From contig CABUBU010000038.1 in NCBI GenBank assembly GCA_902489795.1, positions 1 to 12,934 of the forward strand: a DNA stretch of 12,934 nucleotides, given 5' to 3'. Within the stretch, counting starts at the first letter, position 1; each line of letters starts with the position of its first letter. The DNA comes from an uncultured Azospirillum sp. Lineage in GTDB: Bacteria; Pseudomonadota; Alphaproteobacteria; RF32; CAG-239. The notes under the pieces are model-generated. The model made no database searches. It saw only the letters and a program-made list of their open reading frames with translations, and had not been told where the DNA came from. Of this stretch, positions 1-7,999 are shown piece after piece. The translations under genes and the position numbers were made by a program.

Positions 1-34
1 TTGACACTTTTTCTGATATAATTTTTTCCGTGAC

Positions 35-54
35 AAAAAAAGGATCCTTTTTTT
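35..54. terminator. A/T-flanked perfect palindrome, possible bidirectional terminator
   Basis: Seven A, then GGATCC, then seven T form a perfect 20-bp palindrome that can fold as an 8-bp stem with a GATC loop and has U-tracts on both strands. It would suit the end of a gene lying left of the window. The TTGACA at 1-6 and TATAAT at 17-22 just before it are only 10 bases apart, so they are not a normal promoter. No gene is visible in 1-204. Confidence 0.35.
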
Positions 55-92
55 GCCGCAGCTTTATAACAGCAGTTTTTCTACACGACTAA

Positions 93-126
93 AGCGGGAA
101 AGCCCTTAAAGCCTTTCCCTGCTTTT
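93..126 (+). terminator. Imperfect hairpin with T-run, weak terminator candidate
   Basis: GCGGGAAAGC (94-103) pairs imperfectly with GCCTTTCCCTGC (111-122), with a small bulge, and is followed by a T-run on the plus strand. It could end a plus-strand gene outside the window. The stem is interrupted, so the call is weak. Confidence 0.25.
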
Positions 127-152
127 TCCCGTACAATCTTCATTTTTCCCAC

Positions 153-183
153 AAAAAAACCGCGAACTTTCGTTCACGGTTTT
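153..183 (-). terminator. Intrinsic terminator of lon
   Basis: Read on the minus strand, AAACCGTGAAC and GTTCGCGGTTT form an 11-bp stem with one G-U pair around a GAAA loop, followed by a run of T. It lies about 22 bases past the lon stop codon. It is therefore a textbook Rho-independent terminator for lon and should stop read-through to the left. Confidence 0.88.
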
Positions 184-204
184 GCCAGTCTACAGCTGCA
201 AAAG

Positions 205-2532
205 CTATTCCGGCAGCCTGCAATCTCTGTGCAAGGCAATTTCCAGCACTTCGTCGGCGTTGGAAACGGGTATGATCTTCAGGCCTTTTTTTACGTTGTC
301 GGGAATTTCCCGCAGATCTTTTTCGTTATCTTTGGGAATGATCACCGTTTTAATGCCGCCGCGCAGCGCAGAAAGCAGCTTTTCCTTCAGGCCGCCGATC
401 GGCAACACCCTACCCTGCAGCGTAATCTCTCCGGTCATCGCCACGTCTTTGCGCACCGGCACTTTGGTCAGTACCGACACCAGCGTGGTATACATGGCAA
501 TGCCTGCCGAAGGCCCGTCTTTTGGCGTGGCCCCCTCCGGCACATGAACGTGAATGTCCGTTTTCTCAAACACTTCCGGCTTAATTCCCAGCTTTTCGGC
601 ATGAGAACGAACCACCGAATAAGCGGTTTCGATAGACTCTTTCATCACGTCGCCCAACTTGCCGGTTTGTTTGACAATCCCCTTGCCCGGCATGTCCACC
701 GCTTCGATAAACAGAATATCGCCGCCCACTTCGGTCCACGCCAGACCGGTGGTAACACCTATATGGTCTTCTTCCTCCGCCTCGCCGAAACGGAATTTGC
801 GAACGCCGAGATATTCTTCCAGATTGCCGCCGTCAACGTTGATCCGTTCGCGGTTTTGGTGCATCAGCAGCCCCTTGATTGCCTTGCGGGCAATGTTGGA
901 AAGCTCGCGCTCCAGGTTCCGCACGCCGGCTTCCCTCGTATAATAACGGATAATGTCGCGAATGGCATCGTCGGAAATGAAAAGTTCCTCCGGTTTGACC
1001 GCGTTTTCGGAAAAAATCTTCGGCATCAGGTGACGCTTGGCAATCTGGATCTTCTCGTCTTCGGTATAACCGGAAAGACGGATGATTTCCATACGGTCGA
1101 GAAGCGGCCGCGGCATGTCCAGACTGTTGGCGGTGGTAACAAACATCACGTCCGACAAATCATAGTCCACTTCCAGATAATGATCGTTAAAGCCGTTGTT
1201 CTGCTCCGGATCCAGCACTTCCAGCAGCGCCGACGACGGATCTCCGCGCCAGTCGCTGCCAAGCTTGTCTATCTCGTCCAGCAAAAACAGCGGATTGGAG
1301 GTTCCGGCTTTTTTCATGCCCTTAATGATTTTACCCGGCATCGAACCGATATAGGTGCGCCGGTGTCCGCGGATCTCCGCTTCGTCGCGCATGCCGCCGA
1401 GAGAAGTGCGCACAAAGCTGCGGCCGGTCGCCCGCGCAATCGACTTGCCGAGCGAGGTTTTGCCCACGCCCGGAGGTCCGAACAGACACAAAATCGGCCC
1501 TTTGACCTTGTCGGCGCGGCTCTGCACCGCCAGATATTCGATAATCCGCTCTTTGACCTTTTCCAGCCCGTAATGGTCGGCGTCAAGAATTTCCGCCGCC
1601 TTTTTCAGGTCCTTGTTGACTTTGGAACGTTTATGCCACGGGATGTCAAGCAGCCAGTCGAGATAGTTGCGCACCACGGTCGCTTCCGCCGACATCATGC
1701 TCATGGTCTTGAGCTTTTTGACTTCCGCCAGAGCCTTTTCCCGGGCCTCCTTGGAAAGCTTGGTCTTTTCTATCTTCTGCATGTAAGCGTCGATTTCGCT
1801 TTCCTCGTCGCCGTCGCCCAGTTCTTTCTGGATCGCCCGCATCTGCTCGTTTAAGTAATATTCTTTCTGGCTTTTCTCCATCTGCTTTTTAACGCGGGAC
1901 TTGATCTTGTTTTCCACCTCAAGCAGCGTGATCTCCGCATCCATAAACTCAAGAATTTTATTAAAGCGATCCTTCAGGGTTTTGCCTTCCAGCAGCGCCT
2001 GCTTTTCATTGATCTTCAGCGACAGATGCGAAGCAATGGTGTCCGCCAGTTTGTTGTAGTCCTCAATCTGGCTGACCGAAACCAAAACTTCCGGCGGCAC
2101 TTTTTTGGAAAGCTTGACATATTCTTCAAACTGGGAAAGCACCGCCCGCGACAACGCCTCGGTTTCAACGTCGTGAACATTGTCTTCCGCCAGAATTTCG
2201 ACATCCACCTGCATAAAGCCGTCAGCCATGATAAAATCGTCGATTTTCACCCGTTCCAGGCCTTCGACCAGTACCTTCACCGTGCCGTCAGGCAGCCGCA
2301 CCAGCTGCACCACCGTACCCAGCGTTCCGACCTTAAAGATATCCTCCGGCTTCGGGTCTTCGACCGCGGCTTCCTTCTGGGTGGCCAAAACGATGTTCTG
2401 ATCATTGTCGATCGCCTGCTGCAACGCCTTTATAGACTTTTCGCGGCCGACGAAAAGCGGCACGATCATTTTCGGATAAACGACAATGTCACGCAGCGGA
2501 AGAATGGGATATGTTTCTTTGTTCATTAGCAT
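205..2532 (-). CDS. lon: ATP-dependent Lon protease (LonA type)
   Basis: Cytoplasmic AAA+ serine protease that unfolds and degrades misfolded and short-lived regulatory proteins as a homohexamer. All LonA parts are present in 775 residues (E. coli Lon is 784). The N-terminal substrate-binding domain begins YPILPLRDIVVYP (residues 8-20) and is followed by a helical, coiled-coil region at about 190-275. The ATPase has Walker A GPPGVGKT at 352-359 and Walker B LFLLDEID at 415-422. The protease domain has the Ser-Lys dyad: Ser675 in PKDGPSAG and Lys716 in GGLKEK. The start ATG at 2532 follows AGGA by four bases, the same arrangement as in the epimerase gene at 4996; an ATG two codons later is possible. 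It ends in TAG. It has its own promoter and terminator, so it is probably not part of the sugar operon upstream. I see no clear heat-shock sigma-32 promoter. Confidence 0.98.
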   Translation of the reverse strand: MLMNKETYPILPLRDIVVYPKMIVPLFVGREKSIKALQQAIDNDQNIVLATQKEAAVEDPKPEDIFKVGTLGTVVQLVRLPDGTVKVLVEGLERVKIDDFIMADGFMQVDVEILAEDNVHDVETEALSRAVLSQFEEYVKLSKKVPPEVLVSVSQIEDYNKLADTIASHLSLKINEKQALLEGKTLKDRFNKILEFMDAEITLLEVENKIKSRVKKQMEKSQKEYYLNEQMRAIQKELGDGDEESEIDAYMQKIEKTKLSKEAREKALAEVKKLKTMSMMSAEATVVRNYLDWLLDIPWHKRSKVNKDLKKAAEILDADHYGLEKVKERIIEYLAVQSRADKVKGPILCLFGPPGVGKTSLGKSIARATGRSFVRTSLGGMRDEAEIRGHRRTYIGSMPGKIIKGMKKAGTSNPLFLLDEIDKLGSDWRGDPSSALLEVLDPEQNNGFNDHYLEVDYDLSDVMFVTTANSLDMPRPLLDRMEIIRLSGYTEDEKIQIAKRHLMPKIFSENAVKPEELFISDDAIRDIIRYYTREAGVRNLERELSNIARKAIKGLLMHQNRERINVDGGNLEEYLGVRKFRFGEAEEEDHIGVTTGLAWTEVGGDILFIEAVDMPGKGIVKQTGKLGDVMKESIETAYSVVRSHAEKLGIKPEVFEKTDIHVHVPEGATPKDGPSAGIAMYTTLVSVLTKVPVRKDVAMTGEITLQGRVLPIGGLKEKLLSALRGGIKTVIIPKDNEKDLREIPDNVKKGLKIIPVSNADEVLEIALHRDCRLPE

Positions 2533-2557
2533 TTTGTCCTGATTTGATTATGATAGT

Positions 2558-2587
2558 AATATATAGGTAATTATATTTAAACTGCAA
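2558..2587 (-). promoter_or_regulatory. Candidate lon promoter (sigma-70-like)
   Basis: On the minus strand, TTGCAG (2582-2587) and TATATT (2558-2563) are separated by 18 bases, in an A/T-rich stretch 25 bases before the lon start. The match is reasonable, but other A/T-rich hexamers nearby could also serve. Confidence 0.45.
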
Positions 2588-2622
2588 CCGCAAGAACGAA
2601 TTTATTTGCGCGGCCTTCCGGC

Positions 2623-2651
2623 AAAAGACCGCGCTTCGGACACGGTCTTTT
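2623..2651 (-). terminator. Hairpin at the end of the polysaccharide cluster
   Basis: AAAAGACCG (2623-2631) and CGGTCTTTT (2643-2651) form a perfect 9-bp stem with an 11-base loop, 12 bases past the stop of the pyruvyl-transferase gene. The T-run is short. A second stem, GCGCGG (2608-2613) with CCGCGC (2629-2634), shares bases with the first, so the two are mutually exclusive. It is likely to end the sugar operon before lon. Confidence 0.55.
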
Positions 2652-2662
2652 CGGCTAACGTT

Positions 2663-3961
2663 TTAATATTTCTGATTTTGTTTCACAACCCGTCGGATAA
2701 AGCGGATTTTGTTCTTCAGCTCCCGTTTGGCCTTTTTGTATTTCTCATGTTTCTTCCCGAAAGAAAACAGCGTCTTTAACTTATATTTCCGCAATTTCCG
2801 TTTTAATTTCGGCAGATACAGCGCTTCGTACAAAATCTGTTTGTCCCTGGTCAGCTCATTGATCTGCCGCTGCAGCATCTCCGCGGTTTCAAACAGGCGC
2901 ATTTCTTCCGGACTGCGTTCCCTGACCGGCGTCGTCAGCGCGTTTTTCAACCATTTCAGCGAGCGCTCCCGTTCTCCAGCAAGAATTCTGTTAACCCGGG
3001 CATAGTCTATGTCATGCAGCAGTTCCGCGCGTCCTTCCGCCTCTTCGCTGCTGAACACGCAGCGGTCTTCCAGCCCGAACAGTTTAAACAACGACTTGAA
3101 ACGGCTGTATCCGCGCGCCATGTTGGCCAGACAGATGAACGGTTTGTTGAAAAGAATGGCAAAACAGACGCCGTGGAAAGAATCCGTAATAAAGAAACGA
3201 CAGTTTTTGATATGATACAGCCAGTCTTCGACATCGGCGTCAACTTCGTTTTTCGAAGCGTTTACCAGATTGATCGTCTTGCCGATCCCGTTTTTCTCAC
3301 AGACGTATTCGACCAGCCGGAGCGTATCCGGCGACTGGTCAAGGACATAAGAAGTCACGTAACCTTCGTCCCGGCAGGAAGAATTGCTGATCAGAAGATC
3401 CCACTTGCCGGGTTCGGGCAAAAAAACGGGATCCAGAACCTGCTCGGCCCTGACGCCGAAAACTTCCCGGCAAATGTCCACGCCGTCGTCTTCGCGAACC
3501 GAAATACCGTCAAATCGCGACATATAATATTTTGTCCGTAAGGTATTTTCATACCCCCCTTCCCAACGGTCAAGGCCAAAGCTCGCAGCATAGGCGATTT
3601 TTCTGGCATTGAGCGAAGCAAAACTAAGCTGATAAATGTTTTTTCCCCGCGGCCAAAAATATTTGTACCGCCATATCTGGTCCGAACCGGCAATAAACGT
3701 CTGCATTTGCCGGTTCAGGCGGCGCAGGTCTTCAAAATCCGCACAAGGCTCCGTCAGATCAAGATATTTCCGCGAAAACCTGTCAGACAGCAGCCCTTCA
3801 AACTTCTCCCACCGGCAATGGTAATTGATGATCCCGGGAACCAGCCCCAGCTCCTTAACGCTTTCCTGCAGTGCGTAACAGGTCAGCAACGCGCCGTAGT
3901 TGTTTGAACTCCAGAAGTTCAAAATGCCGCAGTCGTATTTCTTTTCAATTTTTTCCGTCAT
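2663..3961 (-). CDS. Polysaccharide pyruvyl transferase family protein
   Basis: Member of the polysaccharide pyruvyl-transferase family (CsaB/WcaK type), whose members add ketal-linked pyruvate from phosphoenolpyruvate to sugars of surface polysaccharides. Visible family motifs are GILNFWSSNNYGALLTCYAL near the N-terminus (12-31), AGSDQIW (91-97), AYAASFG (123-129), SVRE (154-157), VLDPVFL (175-181) and TDSFHG (259-264) followed by FNKPFI. It has 432 residues, and everything after about 350 is an added, highly basic, partly coiled-coil tail including LKTLFSFGKKHEK. It is the last gene of the cluster, 12 bases after the epimerase gene. A GGACGAGA ribosome site precedes the ATG. No signal peptide or membrane span is seen, so it is cytoplasmic or bound to the inner face of the membrane. 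The acceptor sugar cannot be read from sequence, and some family members may not be pyruvyl transferases. Confidence 0.88.
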   Translation of the reverse strand: MTEKIEKKYDCGILNFWSSNNYGALLTCYALQESVKELGLVPGIINYHCRWEKFEGLLSDRFSRKYLDLTEPCADFEDLRRLNRQMQTFIAGSDQIWRYKYFWPRGKNIYQLSFASLNARKIAYAASFGLDRWEGGYENTLRTKYYMSRFDGISVREDDGVDICREVFGVRAEQVLDPVFLPEPGKWDLLISNSSCRDEGYVTSYVLDQSPDTLRLVEYVCEKNGIGKTINLVNASKNEVDADVEDWLYHIKNCRFFITDSFHGVCFAILFNKPFICLANMARGYSRFKSLFKLFGLEDRCVFSSEEAEGRAELLHDIDYARVNRILAGERERSLKWLKNALTTPVRERSPEEMRLFETAEMLQRQINELTRDKQILYEALYLPKLKRKLRKYKLKTLFSFGKKHEKYKKAKRELKNKIRFIRRVVKQNQKY

Positions 3962-3973
3962 TCTCGTCCGCCG

Positions 3974-4996
3974 TCACTTGCCAGTTTTGAAAAAAGAAAA
4001 CAGCTTTTTCCAAAACAGTTTTTTCAAAACCCTGTCCATTTTTTTGGACATTTTCTTGTTAAAATGTATTTGCGAAGATTTCTCGCCGATGTCGGCCAGT
4101 TCTCCGGCCAGCGTTTCCCGCACCGGGTGCAGGTCTTTCTGCGTTTTGCCCATCAGGCCGAGGATTTTGGAATTGTCCATCACCCGGTCGACCATCCGGT
4201 CATACATAATCTGATACCAGCCGCCGGCAATTTTCGCATAGGTTTTCAAATCGACCGGCACGATCTCAAGCCCGGCAATTTCCCGGTAATAGCCGGCCAC
4301 GTCGCCCCAGGTCTGCTTTTCCGCCGAACAGACATTGAAAACTTCGCCCAGGGCTTTGGGATTTAAAATCAGGCATTCGATCATTTCCGCCACGTCGCCG
4401 GCCCAGGAAAAGGCTGCCTGTTTTTTCAGAATGTCACGGGCAAAAACCACCGGGCGCTTTTGCAGCATGCGGTGGATCAAAACGCCGGCCTCCAGCGTCC
4501 CCAGCTGAAAACGCAGTTTGGAAAAGGTGACCGACGGGCGGACGATGGTGTAATTGCCGCTGCCGGATTCCCGCAAAAGTTTTTCCTGCCGCGCTTTGGT
4601 CAGGGCATATTCGTCGGTCTTCCGGTATTTGGCGTCTTTGACCACGTCCAGAAGCAGCGGACTTTCTTCCGTAATCGGCTCCAGCCCGTTGTCGGCATAA
4701 ACCCGGTAAGAAGAAAGGAAAATATATTGCTTCGCCGCCGCCAGCAGCTGTTTGTAGCGATCGACAAACTCAAAGGTGGAATACACCATAAAGTCGATAA
4801 TGCAGTCATAACCGTTTGCCAAAAGCGGCAGCAGAAAGTCGTCGTCTTTGGCGTTTCCTTCAATATAATGAATGTTGCCTTCGTCCGGGTGCCCGCTTCT
4901 TGAAGTAACATACACCTCATGCTCTGTTTGTTTCAGCCGTTCCAGCAGGTAAACGCCCATTGCGCCGGTGCCGCCGAGAATAAGTATTTTTCCCAT
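3974..4996 (-). CDS. NAD-dependent epimerase/dehydratase (extended SDR)
   Basis: Extended short-chain dehydrogenase/reductase of the kind that modifies nucleotide sugars. The Rossmann nucleotide-binding motif is GGTGAMG (8-14). The active-site region has SSYRVYAD (95-102) and the catalytic pair Tyr130/Lys134 in YALTK, then IVRPSVTF (151-158), which is typical of the sugar-binding half. The SAWGDV-like segment SWAGDVAEM (197-205) is also common in the family. Its 340 residues end in a basic aromatic tail, KKLFWKKLFSFFKTGK, beyond the usual fold. The start is set by AGGA four bases before ATG 4996. It lies 19 bases after the MenD-like gene and 12 before the pyruvyl-transferase gene. The exact reaction (epimerase, dehydratase or reductase) and the substrate are unknown. 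Confidence 0.88.
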   Translation of the reverse strand: MGKILILGGTGAMGVYLLERLKQTEHEVYVTSRSGHPDEGNIHYIEGNAKDDDFLLPLLANGYDCIIDFMVYSTFEFVDRYKQLLAAAKQYIFLSSYRVYADNGLEPITEESPLLLDVVKDAKYRKTDEYALTKARQEKLLRESGSGNYTIVRPSVTFSKLRFQLGTLEAGVLIHRMLQKRPVVFARDILKKQAAFSWAGDVAEMIECLILNPKALGEVFNVCSAEKQTWGDVAGYYREIAGLEIVPVDLKTYAKIAGGWYQIMYDRMVDRVMDNSKILGLMGKTQKDLHPVRETLAGELADIGEKSSQIHFNKKMSKKMDRVLKKLFWKKLFSFFKTGK

Positions 4997-5015
4997 TTTG
5001 TCCTTCCCGCCGGCA

Positions 5016-6755
5016 TTAGTGAGAATGTTTTCTTCTGAAATCGCGGCGTTTCTGCTTATCCGGAATAAAACAGGAAATGGCCTTAACCACGTTTGAGCAT
5101 TTCTTCGGCTGTTTCACGCTTTCCCGGCAAATCGCGTCCAAACCTTCGATTTCGCCTTCCGCCGTCGTAAACACTTCAAACAAAACCGGCTGTTTGAAAC
5201 GGTTGACGTTCGGATCGCAGAAGTCGTCGACATGTTCCGCAAATTCCTTCTCGTCTTTGGCCGACATGTAAAGGAAACCCATCGATTCCGCCCATGCCCT
5301 GGCCGAGCCGTTGTGACCGGCGGCGGCAACATACGGATTGACATCTTCCTTCAGCAGTTTGTTCAACCGGAACTCAACCCCCAGATTGTTGTTAACCAGA
5401 CAGATCCGCACGTTGTTGGCAATATGGCGGTTGCCTAGAATGTTCATGTCGTAGAAAAACGCCAGATCGCCGATCAGCCCGAAATAAAGACGCTTTTTGT
5501 CGGCCATCGACTGCCCGACCAAAGTCGAAACCGGTCCGTCAATGCCGAACCCGCCGACATTGCAGATGCTGTCGATCGAGTTGTTCAGTTCATACATATT
5601 CATGTTGCGCAAAGAATTGAGCACGGACAGGTGCAGCGAAGACTTCGGCGGCAGCTTCTTTGCCAAAACTCCGGAAACGAAACCGTTTGAAAACACAAGT
5701 CCTTCCGTTTTCAAACTGCCGATTTCCCGTTCCAGCTGCGTATAATAGGCATGATTGCTCTTTTGTCCGGCCGCTTCGCTCAGCAGACGGAAAAAAGTTT
5801 CTTCCCGGCACTCGAAAAAGTTCTTAAGCGTGCCGTAGCGTTGTTTGATTTCACCGTCTTCGGCCACCCGCCAGACTTCCCCTTTGGCAAACAGACGGGC
5901 GACGGAATACTGTCCGCAGACACTGCCGGTGTCGATGATGATTTCCGGAACGTTTCCGGTACCGATGATATCAAATGCCTGCCCGATCAGGATTTTGTTT
6001 TTGCCGTGATAGTTTGAAGTGTGGTCGGCAAACACCGCCGCGTCATGGGTGTCAAGAAAGGCTTCGATCGCTTTGGTCAGTTCCGCACTCATTTTCTTGT
6101 GAGCGCCGATCATAATGCCGATTCTTTTGCCGGTCAGCCGTTTTTCGACCGAACGGAGCGTTTCCTTTTTAAACAGATCCTCGGCACTCCAATAGTCCAG
6201 CTTGGTTACCTTGGGCAATTTTTCCGTACTGCAGGTATAGCTTAAGGTCAGCAGATTGATATGCACCGGTCCGCCGCCTTTTACCAGCGATTTTGTCAAC
6301 GCCGCGTTGAGCAGCAGCTCGCAATGGCGGGCGGTTCTGGCATCATTGACCGCCGGCAGCGTCACCGAACAGACTTTCACGTCGTTTTGCGAAACGCTGC
6401 GGTCCGTATACTGCGGCGTGATATTGTACGGACAACCGAAGTCGTGGCCGCAGGTCACCGCAATAATCGGCAGATGGCGGTAATAGGCTTCCGTCATTGC
6501 CGAAAGATAGTTGCGGCTGGCCGTCGCCCCGGTACAGGCGATAACTACCGGTTCGCCGGTTTCAAAAGCGATGCCGGTGGCAAAATAAGCCGCGCTCCGT
6601 TCGTCGATCACCGAGTAGGCGGTAAAGAAATCGTCCTGCTGTATGCTTTCCGCAAAACCGTAATTTCTGGTTCCCGGCGAAATAACCACGTTTTTGATGT
6701 TATACTCTTTCAGTAATGCAACCAGCAATTGCGTCGCTTTGTCGTCCGTGTACAT
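5016..6755 (-). CDS. MenD-like thiamine-diphosphate-dependent enzyme
   Basis: ThDP enzyme with the overall pattern of MenD (SEPHCHC synthase), found in a sugar cluster. MenD-like motifs in order are ISPGTR (25-30), DERSAAYFATGIA (51-63, with the ThDP-activating Glu52), NYLSAMTEAYY (82-92), NVGGFGIDGPVSTLVG (399-414), the ThDP/metal site GDLAFFYDMN (429-438) and VNNNLG (454-459). At 579 residues it is slightly longer than E. coli MenD (556), with a basic tail CFIPDKQKRRDFRRKH. The family Arg in NRG-x-x-GIDG is Val400 here, and the GGIF segment after the NNN motif reads GVEF, so substrate use probably differs from menaquinone synthesis. There are no other men genes nearby. GGGGA lies seven bases before the ATG. 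It starts 17 bases after the glycosyltransferase gene. A role in building an acyl or branched sugar substituent is inference. Alternatives are a diverged MenD or another 2-oxoacid decarboxylase. Confidence 0.8.
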   Translation of the reverse strand: MYTDDKATQLLVALLKEYNIKNVVISPGTRNYGFAESIQQDDFFTAYSVIDERSAAYFATGIAFETGEPVVIACTGATASRNYLSAMTEAYYRHLPIIAVTCGHDFGCPYNITPQYTDRSVSQNDVKVCSVTLPAVNDARTARHCELLLNAALTKSLVKGGGPVHINLLTLSYTCSTEKLPKVTKLDYWSAEDLFKKETLRSVEKRLTGKRIGIMIGAHKKMSAELTKAIEAFLDTHDAAVFADHTSNYHGKNKILIGQAFDIIGTGNVPEIIIDTGSVCGQYSVARLFAKGEVWRVAEDGEIKQRYGTLKNFFECREETFFRLLSEAAGQKSNHAYYTQLEREIGSLKTEGLVFSNGFVSGVLAKKLPPKSSLHLSVLNSLRNMNMYELNNSIDSICNVGGFGIDGPVSTLVGQSMADKKRLYFGLIGDLAFFYDMNILGNRHIANNVRICLVNNNLGVEFRLNKLLKEDVNPYVAAAGHNGSARAWAESMGFLYMSAKDEKEFAEHVDDFCDPNVNRFKQPVLFEVFTTAEGEIEGLDAICRESVKQPKKCSNVVKAISCFIPDKQKRRDFRRKHSH

Positions 6756-6772
6756 AAAAAGTTCCCCATAGT

Positions 6773-7837
6773 TTAATTATTTTTCATTTTGATTCTGATT
6801 CCGCAGACAATGACGGTTCTGTGCCGCGCCCCTTTTTCCACGCCGAACAGGCGGGAAAACAGTTCTCCCGTCCGCTGCCGCAGCCAGCTGCGGCGGACAA
6901 TGCGTTTAAATTCGTCCAGTTTCGCGTTTTTAAGGCTGCCGACGTCATGCCGTTCGTCAATAAAACGGAAAAACTCACGCATTTCCCGATAAAAATCCTT
7001 GCGCAGCTTATTGTTCATCGCAGTAAAACGATTATACCAGAAAATAAGGCTGTTGATGCAATAGGGCAGAAAAGAACGATAAAAAGTTTCCGCATGTTCG
7101 GAGCCACCGATAATTTCATACCCCTGCTTAAAGGCGGTCAGGCTGTCACGCCAGTTGGAATAGTCTGAAATCAGCGAATTTGAACGCATCAGATGATAGT
7201 AAAGCGGCCGCTTTTCAACCGACACCGTATCGGCACAAACCACCGCTTTCATAAAAAAGGGAATATCCTCGCACAACCTCAGCTCGGCAAAACGAATGCC
7301 GTTTTCATCCAAAAACTTCTTCCGGTAAATTTTATACCAGCTTTCCGAAGTGCGGATAAAAGGCGGCGTCAGCTCATGCAGACGGAGAGCCGGCTCGCCG
7401 AAGACTTCGGCAAAAGGTGTCAACCGATAATCATCAGTTTTCTGCCGTCCGCTGTCTTCCATATAGATATAAGTATTAAAATAGGCAAAATCATTACCCT
7501 TTTCGGCAATACACCGGTATGCAGTTTCTACCGCGTCGGGTTCAAACCAGTCATCGGGATCGCAGAACATGATGTATTCCCCCGTCGCTTTTTCCAGCCC
7601 CAGATTCCGCGCCCTGCCCGGTCCGGCATTGCCGTCCAAAGAAAAAACCTTAACCCGGTCGTCGCGCGCCGCATACTGTTCCAGAATTTCCCTTGAGCGG
7701 TCAGTCGACGCATCATCGACGCAAACGGCCTCAATGTTTGCCATCGTCTGGCCGAGGAGGCTGTCCAAGCATTTCGGCAGATATTTTTCGACATTGTAGA
7801 CCGGAATAATCACCGATACGGCGGGTAGTTCAGACAT
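6773..7837 (-). CDS. Family-2 glycosyltransferase
   Basis: GT-A fold inverting glycosyltransferase, likely to add a sugar to a lipid-linked glycan at the inner face of the cytoplasmic membrane. With the start at 7837 the protein has 354 residues: VSVIIPVYN at 8-15, the nucleotide-binding DDAS (41-44), AGPGRARNLG (71-80), and the metal-binding DPDDW (93-97). The C-terminus has a separate tail, LFSRLFGVEKGARHR, followed by GIRIKMK, a type often appended to surface-glycan enzymes. An in-frame ATG exists at 7891, but it has no ribosome site and lies next to a likely -10 element. ATG 7837 follows the purine-rich AAGAGAAAAAGA. The donor and acceptor are not predictable. Confidence 0.92.
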   Translation of the reverse strand: MSELPAVSVIIPVYNVEKYLPKCLDSLLGQTMANIEAVCVDDASTDRSREILEQYAARDDRVKVFSLDGNAGPGRARNLGLEKATGEYIMFCDPDDWFEPDAVETAYRCIAEKGNDFAYFNTYIYMEDSGRQKTDDYRLTPFAEVFGEPALRLHELTPPFIRTSESWYKIYRKKFLDENGIRFAELRLCEDIPFFMKAVVCADTVSVEKRPLYYHLMRSNSLISDYSNWRDSLTAFKQGYEIIGGSEHAETFYRSFLPYCINSLIFWYNRFTAMNNKLRKDFYREMREFFRFIDERHDVGSLKNAKLDEFKRIVRRSWLRQRTGELFSRLFGVEKGARHRTVIVCGIRIKMKNN

Positions 7838-7879
7838 TCTTTTTCTCTTACAGTTTTTCCGACAGACAGAATATGTCGA

Positions 7880-7908
7880 ATAGTAATGCATAAAAACAAT
7901 AAATGCAA
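7880..7908 (-). promoter_or_regulatory. Candidate internal promoter before the glycosyltransferase gene
   Basis: Minus-strand TTGCAT (7903-7908), a 17-base spacer and TACTAT (7880-7885). Transcription would begin near 7873, giving a leader of about 36 bases to the ATG at 7837. It lies downstream of the hairpin that follows the aminotransferase gene, so the last four genes can be expressed on their own. The -35 hexamer and spacer match those of the candidate promoter at 9199-9227. Confidence 0.5.
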
Positions 7909-7948
7909 CACCGATTATCCGCGCATCTGCATAACTGGTTATATAAGC

Positions 7949-7975
7949 AAATCCCCGGACAAAAGCCGGGGATTT
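7949..7975 (-). terminator. Hairpin after the aminotransferase gene
   Basis: AAATCCCCGG (7949-7958) and CCGGGGATTT (7966-7975) form a perfect 10-bp stem with a 7-base loop, 24 bases past the aminotransferase stop. The T-run after the stem is only three bases long, so it may act as a partial terminator or as an mRNA-stabilising hairpin that sets the first gene's level apart from the rest. Confidence 0.6.
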
Positions 7976-7999
7976 CCAAAGAGTTGAACAAACGTCGCG

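Noticed and set aside
1..22. TTGACA and TATAAT promoter hexamers on the plus strand
   Set aside because: The two hexamers are separated by only 10 bases, far from the 16-18 needed, and no gene follows on that strand.
229..1854. 541-codon open frame on the plus strand opposite lon
   Set aside because: Lon is unmistakable on the other strand; this frame is its antisense shadow, with a His/Phe/Arg-rich composition and no motif.
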